Assembly (NCBI GenBank): GCA_963693315.1
Contig: OY856188.1
Coordinates: forward strand, 145,168,945 to 145,232,944
Reading direction: 5' to 3'
Length of the DNA: 64,000 nt
DNA from: Diogma glabrata
Lineage: Eukaryota > Arthropoda > Insecta > Diptera > Cylindrotomidae
The first letter of the stretch is position 1. Every line of letters starts with the position of its first letter. The notes below the pieces were generated by a model, which was not told where the DNA came from, did no database searches, and saw only the letters and a program-made list of their open reading frames with translations. Position numbers and translations under genes: made by a program. Positions 54,400 to 64,000 of this stretch are shown here, piece by piece.

Positions 54400-55760
54400 A
54401 AACGCACCGTAATCTATCGTAACCTATAGGATTTTTCAGTTTTCGGTTTCAATGGTTTTTCTACAATAGAATTTCTATCGTAGTTAATCGTTTTGAATCA
54501 GAAGATCACAATTGAAATTTTGTTTGGTGAAATTTAAAAAGTTTTGAATCGTTTTCTATCCGACATTACATATATAGCACCAATCGTAACTTATCATATT
54601 TTCCCGTCATTAGATTTCTATCGGGCTGAATCTGCAATTTACGATTGAGATGTTTTCAGGAGAAATCAACCAATCGTAATCTATCGTTATCAATAGGGTT
54701 TTTTACTTTTCGGTTTCAATGGTTTTTTTACGATGAAATTTCTATCGTTGTTAATCGTTTTAAATCTGAAGATCACGACTTGAAATTTTTTGGTAAAACT
54801 GAACAAGTTTTGAATAGTTTTTTATCGTACATTCCATATGTAGCATCAATCGTAACCTATCGTATTTTTCCGCCTTCAGATTCCAATCGGCTGGAATCTG
54901 AAATTTACGGTTGAAATTTTTTCAAGAAAAACAAACCAATCGGCATCATTCGTCACCTATGGGATATTTCAGATTTGGTTTCAATGGGTTTTTTACGATA
55001 GAATTTCTATCCTTGTTAATCGTTCTGAATCTGAAGTTTTTGATTGATATTTTTTGGTAAGACTAAACAAGTTTTTAAACGTTTTCTATCGTACATTCCA
55101 TATGTAAAACTAATCGTAGCCTATCGTATTTTTCCGAAATCAGATTCCTATCGGTTTGAATCTGAAATTTACGATTGAAATTTTTTCAAGAAAAACAAAC
55201 CAAACGGCATCATTCGTCACCTATGGGATATTTCAGATTTGGTTTCAATGGGTTTTTCACGATAGAATTTCTATCCTTGTTAATCGTTCTGAATCTGAAG
55301 TTTCTGATTGAAATTTTTTGGTAAAACTAAACAAATTTTTGAACGTTTTCTATCGTACATTCCATATGTAAAACCAATCGTAGCCTATCGTATTTTTCCG
55401 CCATCAGATTCCTATCGGTTTGAATCTGAAACTTACGATTGAAATTTTTTCAAGAAAAACAAACCAATCGGCATCATTCGTCACCTATGGGATATTTCAG
55501 ATTTGGTTTCAATGGGGTTTTTCCGAGAGAATTTCTGTCGTTGTTAATCGTTCTGAATCTGAAGTTTCTGATTGAAATTTTTTGGTAAAACTAAACAAGT
55601 TTTTAAACGTTTTCTATCGTACATTCCATATGTAAAACTAATCGTAACCTATCGTATTTTTCCGCCATCAGATTCCTATCGGTTTGAATCTGAAATTTAC
55701 GATTGAAATTTTTTCAAGAAAAACAAACCAATCGGCATCTACCGTCACCTATGGGATATT
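54400..55760. repeat. 264-bp tandem satellite array (about five copies)
   Basis: The mark aatcggcatcattcgtc or its variant recurs with cggcat at 54941, 55205, 55469 and 55733, exactly 264 bp apart; an older diverged copy precedes at about 54670. Each unit contains ctatcgtacattccatatgt and ttgaatctgaaatttacgat. Confidence 0.9.
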
Positions 55761-56255
55761 ACTTCGGTTTTGAAAAAACCTAAGTATTACAAAAGTAAAA
55801 TTTTATCCCCCCTTTTTTGGCATTTCTCGACGTTTTAGGACCTACTTATTCTAAAAAAGCAACAAAAAAATGTATGTCTGTCTGCCGGCCGGCCGACGAA
55901 ATCTAGAAAACGGCTGGACGGATTCCAAATTTTTTTTATAAAAATAGGTTTACTCAATGGGAAGAGCCGAAAGGACGTGTTCGATAACTGTACCGGAAGT
56001 ATGTCAAAAAATCGTCGAGTGTGTCAAAACAAGGATATTTGCATATTTTTTGCTTAAAAAACGTTCATTTTAAGTGATTACGAATGGAAACATTGAATTT
56101 GAAGAAATCTTGATGATTGGGATTGGTATGCGAGACCAAAAATTAGATTATTGCATTATAAGTTGGTTAAAAAAATATTGTGAAGTATGTCAAAAAAATG
56201 ATTTTCATTTACTGTTTTAGCCAATTTTTTTGAAAAAAAATTTAGCTGTTTGGAC
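55761..56255. other. Non-repetitive insert with a GC-rich ccggccggcc core
   Basis: The central core of the foldback-like unit contains tatgtctgtctgccggccgg followed by ctagaaaacggctggacgg at about 55870-55920, a GC spike in AT-rich DNA. No coding frame was found. Confidence 0.4.
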
Positions 56256-56700
56256 TTTGTATGGCGTAAATGTGACATGGAAATTTTTGAATTTGTTATA
56301 GTTTTTGAAATATTTTTGAAATTTTGAAAAAAGTTTCAATCTTTGATTTTGTAAGAATTTTTGGAATATCTTTAGGATTTTGGAAAAAGTTTGAATTTTT
56401 GAATTTTTAAGAATTTTTTGAATATTATTTAGATTTAGGAAAAGTTTAAATATTTGATTTTATTCTAATTTTTGGAATAATTTTGGAATTTTGAAATAAG
56501 TTTCAATTTTTGATTTTGTTATAATTTTTGCTATATTTTCAGAATTTTTGAAAAAAGTTTAATCTTTGGTTTTGTAATAATTTTCGGAATATTTTAAGAA
56601 TTTTGGAAAAAGTTTGATTTTATTTAATTTTTACAATATTTTTGGAATTTCGAAAGAAATATGAATTTGTGATTTTTAATATTTTCTCGAAACGCTAAAT
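56256..56700. repeat. About 62-bp diverged tandem repeat (ttttggaaaaagttt)
   Basis: Around seven decayed units with aatttttggaatattttngg and gaaaaagtttnaattttga words. It is low complexity and T-rich. Confidence 0.65.
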
Positions 56701-56839
56701 GGAGAGGTTTTTGAGTAGTTTGCTGATTGTATCATCTTTTCACTAAATTATATTAATTTATGATCTGTTATGATTTTCCGGCAACGTATTGATGCTTCGT
56801 GTTAGTTTTGTAATAAATTTCTAACCATAAAAAAAATAA

Positions 56840-56972
56840 TGTGAAAAAACCCATTGAAAACGATTCAAAACGATAGGATATTGCACTAAAATTCGGCTTT
56901 TACGATAAGAAACGATTAAAACGGATAGGAATTAACAGAAAAAAAAATTATGTGAAATAGCCCATTGAAAAC
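56840..56972. repeat. Left remainder of the about 110-bp satellite, cut by Copia
   Basis: One unit with gatattgcactaaaattcgg and aaaacggataggaattaac, ending gaaaac at the Copia target site. The array resumes at 61306. Confidence 0.85.
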
Positions 56973-57126
56973 TATTAAATGAAAGGCAGAAATTTCCAGA
57001 TTACAACGAGAGCGTTTATTACAACTTATTGCTTATACAGCGTACAATAATATAACAGATACAATTATGACAAACTTCATGTTTATAACTTTATATTCAT
57101 AACATTGTAATGTTGCCAGATTAACA
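56973..57126 (-). repeat. Copia 3' LTR (154 bp)
   Basis: tattaaatgaaaggcag...gccagattaaca in plus orientation. A ctcctcc tract (minus GGAGGAG, the polypurine tract) abuts it at 57127-57133, directly after the pol stop. Confidence 0.92.
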
Positions 57127-57133
57127 CTCCTCC

Positions 57134-59725
57134 TTAAACATAAGTTTTTAGAACTCCTAAAGCTTTTCTATGTTTCTCCACCTTGGCAACCGAAAGTGGT
57201 TTCGTAAACATATCAGCCGTCTGATGTTCCGTTGGAATATAATCCACTGTAATTGTTCCTTCGTTAATGACATCCTTGAGAAAATGATGTCGAATGTCAA
57301 TGTGTTTTGTCCTTGACTGTACTGGACTATTTTTCGCGATTGTAATTGCACTCTGATTGTCACATTTGATCTTTATTGAATTGTTTAATCCAAATTGCTT
57401 GATCATTCCACTCCACCAAATAGCTTCTTGTACTGCTGCTGATAAGGACATGTATTCCGCTTCACAAGATGATAATGCTACAGTTGATTGACGTTTTGAC
57501 GCCCAAGAGATCGCTCCTCCTTGAAAGGTAAACACATACCCTGTGGTTGAGCGACGATCTTCCGTATCATTTGCCCAATCTGCATCTGAATAGCCTATAA
57601 TGCAATGTTCATCAACATCTGATTTTCTGTAAGTTAATTTAAACGATGACGTTCCACGTAAGTATCTAAATAAATGTTTGACAGCTAGCCAATGCGGTTT
57701 TCCAGGATTTGAGTTGAAACAGCTTAATTTATTGACAGCATAAGTAATATCTGCTCGTGTTGATTGTGATAAATATATTAAGCATCCTATGGCTTCTTGG
57801 TAAGGTACCGCTTTCATTTGATCAATTTCATCTTGATTTTTTGGACAATGCTCCTGTGATAATTTATCAAGTGAAATAGGTGTACTTAGAGCTTTACAGT
57901 TTGACATACCAAATCGTTCTAAAATCGATTCTATATAATTTTCTTGATCTAATGATATTGAATCATCATTCACAGAAATTCTCATTCCTAGACAGTGTTT
58001 AACATTGCCAAGATCTTTCATTTGAAATTTTTTATATAAATGATCTTTTATCATTTTCATCCATGTTGTGTCATTATAAAATATTAATAAATCATCGACA
58101 TACGTGGCGATAATTAATACTTTCTGTTGATTAATTTTGTAATAAATACAATTGTCATATCCGGATTGCTGCAGACCAAATTGTTTTAAAACTCCATCAA
58201 GTTCAATATTCCAAATTCTGCTTGACTGTTTTAGACCATATAAAGCCTTCTTTAAGTAACAAACCTTTGAACAATCTTTATTAAAATATGGAGGTTGTTC
58301 CATATAAATTTCATTTTGTAGATCTCCATGTAAAAATGCAGTGATCACATCCATTTGGTCAATTTTAAGGTTTAATCGTGCTGCCAGTGCAAATAGATAT
58401 CTCAGTGAATCATGGCGCACTACAGGGGCATATGTTTCATCATAATCTTCCCCCTTTCGCTGAGAATAGCGCTTTATTACTAGTCTGGCTTTATATCTGT
58501 CTATTTGATTGAATGCATCACGTTTAATTTTGTAAACCCATTTACATTTTATTGCCTTTTTTCCTGGAGGTAAATCAGTCAATATCCAAGTATTATTTGC
58601 CTGCAGAGCTTCAAATTCACTTTCCATGGCTAATTTCCACGAGTCAGCATCTGGTCTGTTCAATGCTTCTTCGATTGTTCTTGGATCTTCAACTGAGTAA
58701 CTTTGTGAATTTATCATTAAAGTTGTCTCACTGTTTTCATTCGAATTGACAGCATAAGTTGGTTCAGATTCATCATTCAATGTCTCTTCTGGTTCAGCAA
58801 CATCTTCAGCATCATCATTCTGTAAAGAATTATTAAAAACAGGAAAATCTGGTTCTAATAAAAAATCTTTATACTTAACTGGAGGAACGCGCTCCCTTTC
58901 GCTGCGCCTCAACACCTGTGACACGGGTGGTTGTGAGTTATTTTGCTGAGGGAGCGCATAATTTGGTGAATTTGTCACAATTTGTTGTTCACTTTCATCT
59001 GGTCCTACTGCATCAAAGGATATAAATTTTTCTTGATGATTTACTTGATGATTTTCAACACCTTCATTTATGAATGTACAGTTTCGACTTATTACAATAA
59101 CTTGTTTCTGGACATCATAAAGACGATAGCCCTTTTTACGATCATCGAATCCTACTAAAATACATTCACGTGATTTCGGGTCTAATTTTTTTCTTTGCTG
59201 TTTTGGAATATGGGTCATCACTGTAGAACCAAAAACTCTAATGTGTGATAAATTAGGTTTTTTATTGTACCAGCCTTCTTCGGGTGTAACTCCTATAGGT
59301 TGGGATGGACATCGATTCAACAAATACACTGCATATAATACAGCTTCAGCCCAAAACGGTTTTTGTAGTTTGCTTTCAATTATCATACATCTAGCTTTCT
59401 CAACTATAGAACGATTATTTCGTTCTGCTAAACCATTTTGTTGAGGTGTATATGCATTAGTCGTTTGATGTAATATTCCTCTATCTTCTAAATATTTTTG
59501 AATACCCTTATTCATGTATTCTAAACCATTATCAGTTCTCAAAATTTTTAATTTTCGTTCAGATTGTCGTTCAGCAAGTTCAACGAATGCTTTAAACTTT
59601 TGTAGTACTTCAAATTCTGATTTAGTTTTCAAAAGATATATAAAAATTTTTCTCGTTTTGTCATCGATGAATGTCAGAAAATATCGAAATATCGCCACCC
59701 AACGAATTTTCTTCCATCGGTCCAC
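57134..59725 (-). pseudogene. pol: Copia Pol part: integrase core, RT, RNase H
   Basis: 863 codons, open. Integrase: FLTFIDDKTRKIFIYLLK, LRTDNGLEYMNKGIQKYL and TPQQNGLAERNNRSIVEKAR. GKGY-like region: KSRECILVGFDDRKKGYRLY. RT: KCKWVYKIKRD, YDETYAPVVRHDSLRYL, QMDVITAFLHGDLQNEIYM and catalytic IATYVDDLLIF. RNase H: GYSDADWANDTEDRRSTTGY, SSCEAEYMSLSAAVQEAIW, IKCDNQSAITIAKN and RTKHIDIRHHF. All these blocks are intact. The first about 12 codons belong to another frame, because this part was joined to Gag before an 8-bp duplication at 59679-59694 shifted the frame. Confidence 0.93.
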
Positions 59726-61052
59726 AAATATCCGAGTGTACTAAATCAAGAATATTAGCAGCTCTTGAGCCTTGTTTACTAAACGGCAATATACACTGTT
59801 TTCCTAACGAACAAATCTTGCAATCCGATTTTTGTTTATTGTCAAAATTAATTCCAATAGCCAAATCATTTTTTAATTTTGTTAAACTATGATAATTCAA
59901 ATGTCCCATGCGCTTGTGCCATAAATCAATATTGTCATACTTTTTGCACGAATATGACTTTAATTTGCATGAATCTTTAACCTCAAGTTTAAATAAATTA
60001 TTCCGATGTTCACCTCTTGCTAATATTTCACCATCTTTGCTTAAGACTATACATCCTTCATTTTTGAAAATTACCGTATGACCTTTTTGAACAATTTGAC
60101 TTATCGATAATAAATTGGTCGATAATTCTGGTACACACTGAACATTTTCTACATCGATCGATTCGTTTTGACATTTAGGACTAACTTTTACATTACCTGA
60201 AAATTTAATATCCATTTCTGTACCATTAGCTACCATTATTTTACCTGGTGCTGCTTCGGGTTCTGTAATGTATGATTCATTAGCCGTTAAATGTGTTGTT
60301 GCTCCCGAGTCAAAGAACCATTCTTGTTTATCAACACCAGCATTTAATAAAACAACGCCAAAAGCCTTTTTATTTTCATTTTTCTTTGTACTGGACTTGC
60401 AATATTTTCTTATATGACCATAATTACCACATCCATTACATTTTGGTCCTTTTCTATATTTTTTACTCGATAACAAAGCCGAATCTTCTGATGAGGATGC
60501 GTGATTTTCTTGCAACAGCTTAGTTTTAATCATATCACCAGTTATTTTGATCCCTGAATTTTCAATAGCCATAATCATGGGCTTATATTCATCTGATAAC
60601 CCGGCTAACAAGAATGTGCCTATCCATTCGTCGTTTATCTCGAAACCAATACTGTTCAACGCATGTGCTGTGGAAATGATTTCATTTACGTAACGATCCA
60701 TTGTACCTGATTTTAAAAAAGAAGTGGTTATTAATTTTCTTAGTAAACTAACGCGACGTGTCAATCCATTGTCTTCATAAGCCTCTGCTAATTTATTCCA
60801 AAACTCTTTTGCAGTTTTAACATTTTGGATATGCACATAACAGATAGGATCTATTGACAATGTTAATTTGCTTCTTGCTTTACGATCCAGGTCAACATCA
60901 ACAGGTGTAGCAGGTGTTCCATCCTCTTTTACGATATAATCAATAGTGGTTGTCCACAAATTATCTAAATCAAGAACTGCACGTGCTGCGATTTTCCATG
61001 TCATGTAGTTCTCTCTGCCCTTTAACTTTTCTATTGTTATCGCGGTATTCAT
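59661..61052 (-). pseudogene. gag: Copia Gag, protease and integrase zinc-finger part
   Basis: 463 codons. UBN2-type Gag (KLKGRENYMTWKIAARAVL, AKEFWNKLAEAYED, LLRKLITTSFLKSG), zinc knuckle CNGCGNYGHIRKYC, protease WFFDSGATTHLT, pre-integrase LWHKRMGHLNYHSLTKL...CKICSLGKQ and the start of the integrase core LDLVHSDICGPM. The ATG lies 79 bp inside the PBS. The last residues after SLGG are out of frame because of a tandem cgatattt duplication (59679-59694), which ends the protein prematurely. Normal Copia has one continuous frame. Confidence 0.93.
59679..59694 (-). other. 8-bp tandem duplication that breaks Copia gag-pol
   Basis: aaatatcg is repeated twice in a row (59679-59686 and 59687-59694), shifting the frame inside the integrase core between HSDICGPM and FLTFIDD. 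It is the only lesion seen in the element. Confidence 0.85.
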
Positions 61053-61137
61053 TTTATTTTTATTTTAATAACCAAACTTACACACAATTTAATTTTAAAA
61101 AGATGAATTAAATACAGTATTTTAAATTTTTAATTGT

Positions 61138-61151
61138 CTGGGCTCATAACC
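61138..61151 (-). promoter_or_regulatory. Copia primer-binding site (half tRNA-iMet type)
   Basis: Minus strand, directly after the 5' LTR: GGTTATGAGCCCAG. Copia elements prime with a fragment of initiator tRNA-Met cut in the anticodon loop; its complement is GGTTATGGGCCCAG, so one mismatch is seen here. Confidence 0.8.
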
Positions 61152-61305
61152 TATTAAATGAAAGGCAGAAATTTCCAGATTACAACGAGAGCGTTTATTA
61201 CAACTTATTGCTTATACAGCGTACAATAATATAACAGATACAATTATGACAAACTTCATGTTTATAACTTTATATTCATAACATTGTAATGTTGCCAGAT
61301 TAACA
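61152..61305 (-). repeat. Copia 5' LTR (154 bp)
   Basis: Same length and sequence, as read by eye, as 56973-57126; followed by the aaaac target repeat. Confidence 0.92.
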
Positions 61306-61990
61306 AAAACGATTCAAAACGATAGGATATTGCACTGAAATTCGGCTTTTACGATCAGAAACGATGAAAACGGATAGGAATTAACAGAAAAAAATATAAT
61401 GTGAAAAAGCCCATTGAAAACGATTCAAAATGATAGGATATTGCACTAAAATTTGGCTTTTACGATAAGAAACAAAACGGATAGGAATTAACAGGAAAAA
61501 AATAATGTGAAATAACCCATTGAAAACGATTCAAAACGATAGGATATTGCACTGAAATTCGGCTTTTACGATAAGAAACAATTAAAACGGATAGGAATAA
61601 ACAAAAAAAAAATTATGTGAAAAAACCCATTGAAAACGATTTAAAACGATAGGATATTGCACTAAAATTCGGCTTTTACGATAAGAAACGATTAAAACGG
61701 ATAGGAATTAACAGAAAAAAAGATAATGTGAAATAACCCATTGAAAACGATTCAAAACGATAGGATATTGCACTGAAATTCGCCCTTTTACGATAAGAAA
61801 CGATTAAAACGGATAGGAATAAACAAACAAAAATAGTGTGAAAAAACCAATTGAAAACGATTCAAAACGATAGGATATTGCACTAAAATTCGGCTTTTAC
61901 GATAAGAAACGATTAAAACGGATAGGAATTAACAGAAAAAAAAATAATGTGGAATAACCCATTGAAAACGATTCAGATAATCTACCAAAA
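61306..61990. repeat. 106-111-bp tandem satellite array (six units)
   Basis: The mark gatattgcact occurs at 61326, 61437, 61543, 61653, 61764 and 61874. Units share cccattgaaaacgattcaa and acggataggaattaac. Together with 56840-56972 this was one array before Copia entered. Confidence 0.9.
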
Positions 61991-62321
61991 AACGATAGGA
62001 AACGATTAAAGCGATACAAACATTCTATCGGAAAAAAACGATACAGCCCCATTCATTTTCATTCAAAAACCGCATTGGAAACGATAGAAAACGGTTCTAT
62101 TTTTTTACTAGATTTTCATTTCTATCAGAAAATAACGATAAGAAACACCCAAAAACGATAGAAATTGCGTCCGCCACAAAAGGCAAAACGTAAGAGTCCG
62201 CATCCGTTTCTATGGGAAAAAACGATTCCAACCCATTAATTCTCATTCAAAAACCGCATAGGAAACGATAGAAAACGGTCTATCGGTTTCTATCGTTTTC
62301 TATCAATTTTTTTTACAAGGG
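61991..62321. repeat. Right end of the foldback-like element
   Basis: Two related segments with cattcaaaaaccgcat(t/a)ggaa and cgatagaaaacgg words occur about 180 bp apart, then the terminal motif ending in tttttttacaaggg, inverse of the left end at 54275. Confidence 0.6.
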
Positions 62322-62744
62322 CCATGGCGTGTACGTCGATTTCGTTACACAATAAATGACAGGTAAATAATAAATATATGTAAATGATTAAATGGTACAT
62401 TTTTCAAATAAATAAATAAATGACGTGATAAATTCAATAAAACATCGTTTATGGACCAAAAGACGATTTAAGTTTGCTAGTTAGTTATTAGTTAAAAACG
62501 GCTGAAAAATCAATTATTTTCCTTTTATTTGTTTTTTGTCAATTTCATCAAATATTGAATAAATAAATGTATATTCAATGAACATAAAAATATATATAAT
62601 TAAAATAAATAAATAAAAAAAAAACAAAATATAAATATTACAAAGCAATTGAATAATAATTAAATTTATTAGTTGATCTATTGAATTATATAATAGTGAT
62701 ATGATTGTAAATGTAACTGTTTAGCATATAAAATTTATAAGTTT
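62322..62744. other. AT-rich spacer, no feature recognised
   Basis: Dominated by aataaataaat words; no frame or clear repeat border. Confidence 0.4.
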
Positions 62745-63935
62745 ACCCAACGAATTTTATTTCTACAGTAGAAAGTTTCTACACCTTTTCCATAGGAAAA
62801 CTACACAACGATTCTATCTCGATTCTTTCTATAAAATTTTAACGAATTTTGATTGGTTAATTCTCTGATTAGCCTGCCATCTTGAGAATAGTTTTACGAA
62901 ACTGAACTAAAACAAAAAAAAGCAGCAATCAAACATTCTATAACTTTATAGTTTATTATTGTTTTACCGTGAGAAAATTTAATTTATTTATTAAAACGAT
63001 TTACATAATTAATATTATAATATATTAAGAGTTTTAAAAGTGTAAAACATAAAAGTGTAAATTTATATCTTAAAGAAAAAATATGGAATTTTTTAAAAAG
63101 ATAAATTGCGAGGTGAGAAAATACAACATGATTTCTACTCCATTTAAAACATTCTGAGTATACAAATTTTGCTAAAACAATTTATGTAAAATTACGTTAG
63201 TTGGATTAAAACACATGTTTAAAATAATAATGTTTGCTCAAATTTTTACAGAAAGTCAACAATAATCGCAGATGAGAAACAAGTTCATGGTAATAATAAC
63301 ATGGCGGAAGAATGCAGCAAAACAAGTATGTACAAACTTTTAAATCAGATCTATTCGGTAATTTATCAAATGAAAATTATTTTAAAATTTATGTCAATAA
63401 ATTTTTTTTATATTTGCAGATGCATGATGAAAAGGCTATACGCAACTATAGAATTACATTTTAAAAAAATATAACATCAATTTAAAATTTTATTTTTCAT
63501 AATTTTTAATCAAATTAAACCCTTTAGCTATTAAACTAAATTAATATGTAATTAACTAAATAAACGAATTTATATGTAGATATAAATAAAATCCTTCATA
63601 AAGAAAATGTGTTTTAATTATTTCAATATTTTATTCAATTTGATTCTCGGTTCTACCTATAGAATCGAAGGTGAAAAATAACAAAATTTCTATAAAGAAT
63701 CGTTATAGAAAATTGTTAAAATTTCACAATAGAATCGTGATTGAATATTCCATAGCGATTCGAGTGGTAGTATTACATGATGAATCGTAGTAGAGCATTC
63801 GTCCACGAATCTAGCGGACATTTTATTTTTTTTTTTATATAAATTTCCATACCGTTTCCATCACGATTCTACAGCTCAGAGAAGTAGTTTCTTCAACGAT
63901 TCATGAACGAATCGATGACATTTAATTCGCTGGGT
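62745..63935. repeat. Candidate 1.2-kb inverted-repeat element (acccaacgaatt ends)
   Basis: acccaacgaatt at 62745 returns inverted as acccagcgaatt at 63935 (11 of 12). Both ends are rich in gattct/agaatc words. The interior is AT-rich without a frame. No convincing target duplication. Confidence 0.45.
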
Positions 63936-64000
63936 ACCTTAAGACAACATAAAATTGAATTATGTAAAATTTAAAACAAACAGTGTAAACTATGAAGTGT

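Larger units (their letters stand above)
56973..61305 (-). mobile_element. Full-length Copia LTR retrotransposon (4,333 bp)
   Basis: 154-bp LTRs at 56973-57126 and 61152-61305, no difference seen by eye. Target duplication is aaaac (56968-56972, 61306-61310), a motif of the satellite it entered. On the minus strand: 5' LTR, half-tRNA PBS, gag-pol in two frames, polypurine tract, 3' LTR. The LTR starts TG and ends TA. A single 8-bp duplication breaks the polyprotein; otherwise it looks young. Confidence 0.95.
54275..62321. repeat. Foldback-like element with tandem-repeat arms, host of a Copia insertion
   Basis: The left end cccttataaaaaaatcgaaa at 54275 and the inverted right end cccttgtaaaaaaaattgat at 62321 match, and both continue into gatagaaaacgatag words. 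The left arm becomes a 264-bp tandem array, the right arm (inverted) an about 110-bp array, both built on tatcgttttc-type words. Without Copia it is about 3.7 kb. Long inverted arms made of tandem repeats recall FB/Galileo foldback elements; no transposase was seen. A target duplication is not evident. Confidence 0.55.

Overview
The window is nuclear DNA from an animal, most likely an insect. It is AT-rich. The two host genes have GT-AG introns, three of about 55 bp and one of 186 bp, plus a single intron of 21.3 kb. Nearly everything else is retrotransposon, DNA transposon or satellite. No prokaryotic signal, CRISPR array or rRNA was seen. The abundance of LOA/R1-like, CR1/Jockey-like, BEL, Gypsy, Copia and hAT elements fits an arthropod; the order is not determined.

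Host genes: both are on the minus strand. RpS6 (ribosomal protein S6, four coding exons, 249 aa) occupies 28535-29580. SCAMP (secretory carrier membrane protein, three coding exons, 343 aa) starts 338 bp downstream at 28197 and ends at 5761. SCAMP exons 1 and 2 lie together at 27854-28197; exon 3, with all four membrane segments, lies 21,349 bp away at 5761-6504. The intron between them is filled with mobile DNA.

Region by region. 1-5760 holds LINE remnants, including a minus-strand LINE with a 2A-like NPGP motif at the start of ORF2. 6505-27853 is SCAMP intron 2. It contains two copies of an unknown dispersed repeat (one split by a 608-bp hAT-type MITE), minus-strand LINE fragments, and a three-level nest: a minus-strand hAT (11500-22215), holding a ZMYM1-like plus-strand hAT (11968-20065), holding a near-intact Gypsy element (12161-18324). 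It also holds a 1.1-kb hAT with a perfect 8-bp target duplication and a LINE whose ORF1 carries a PHD finger. 29660-31800 is intergenic with MITE-like palindromes. 31800-52585 is one LOA/R1-like LINE broken by two insertions: a CR1/Jockey-like LINE (about 33187-37440, minus) and a full-length 12.3-kb BEL/Pao element (38483-50753, minus) with 2,267-bp LTRs. 52786-54196 is a hAT-like element. 54275-62321 is a foldback-like structure built from 264-bp and about 110-bp tandem repeats, with a 4.3-kb Copia element (56973-61305) inserted in it. 62745-63935 is a further candidate inverted-repeat element.

Insertion history can be read from target duplications. Gypsy (gtat), BEL (gtaca) and Copia (aaaac) have clean duplications and similar or identical LTR pairs, so they are the young arrivals; the LINE and hAT hosts they interrupt are older and frameshifted. 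Elements with readable expression signals are the Gypsy (tRNA-Leu PBS, SAP-domain Gag, a GGGAAAC slippery site directly before the Gag stop), the BEL (tRNA-Tyr PBS, one 1736-codon frame) and the Copia (half-tRNA-iMet PBS, broken by an 8-bp tandem duplication). All statements come from reading the sequence; no database search was run.
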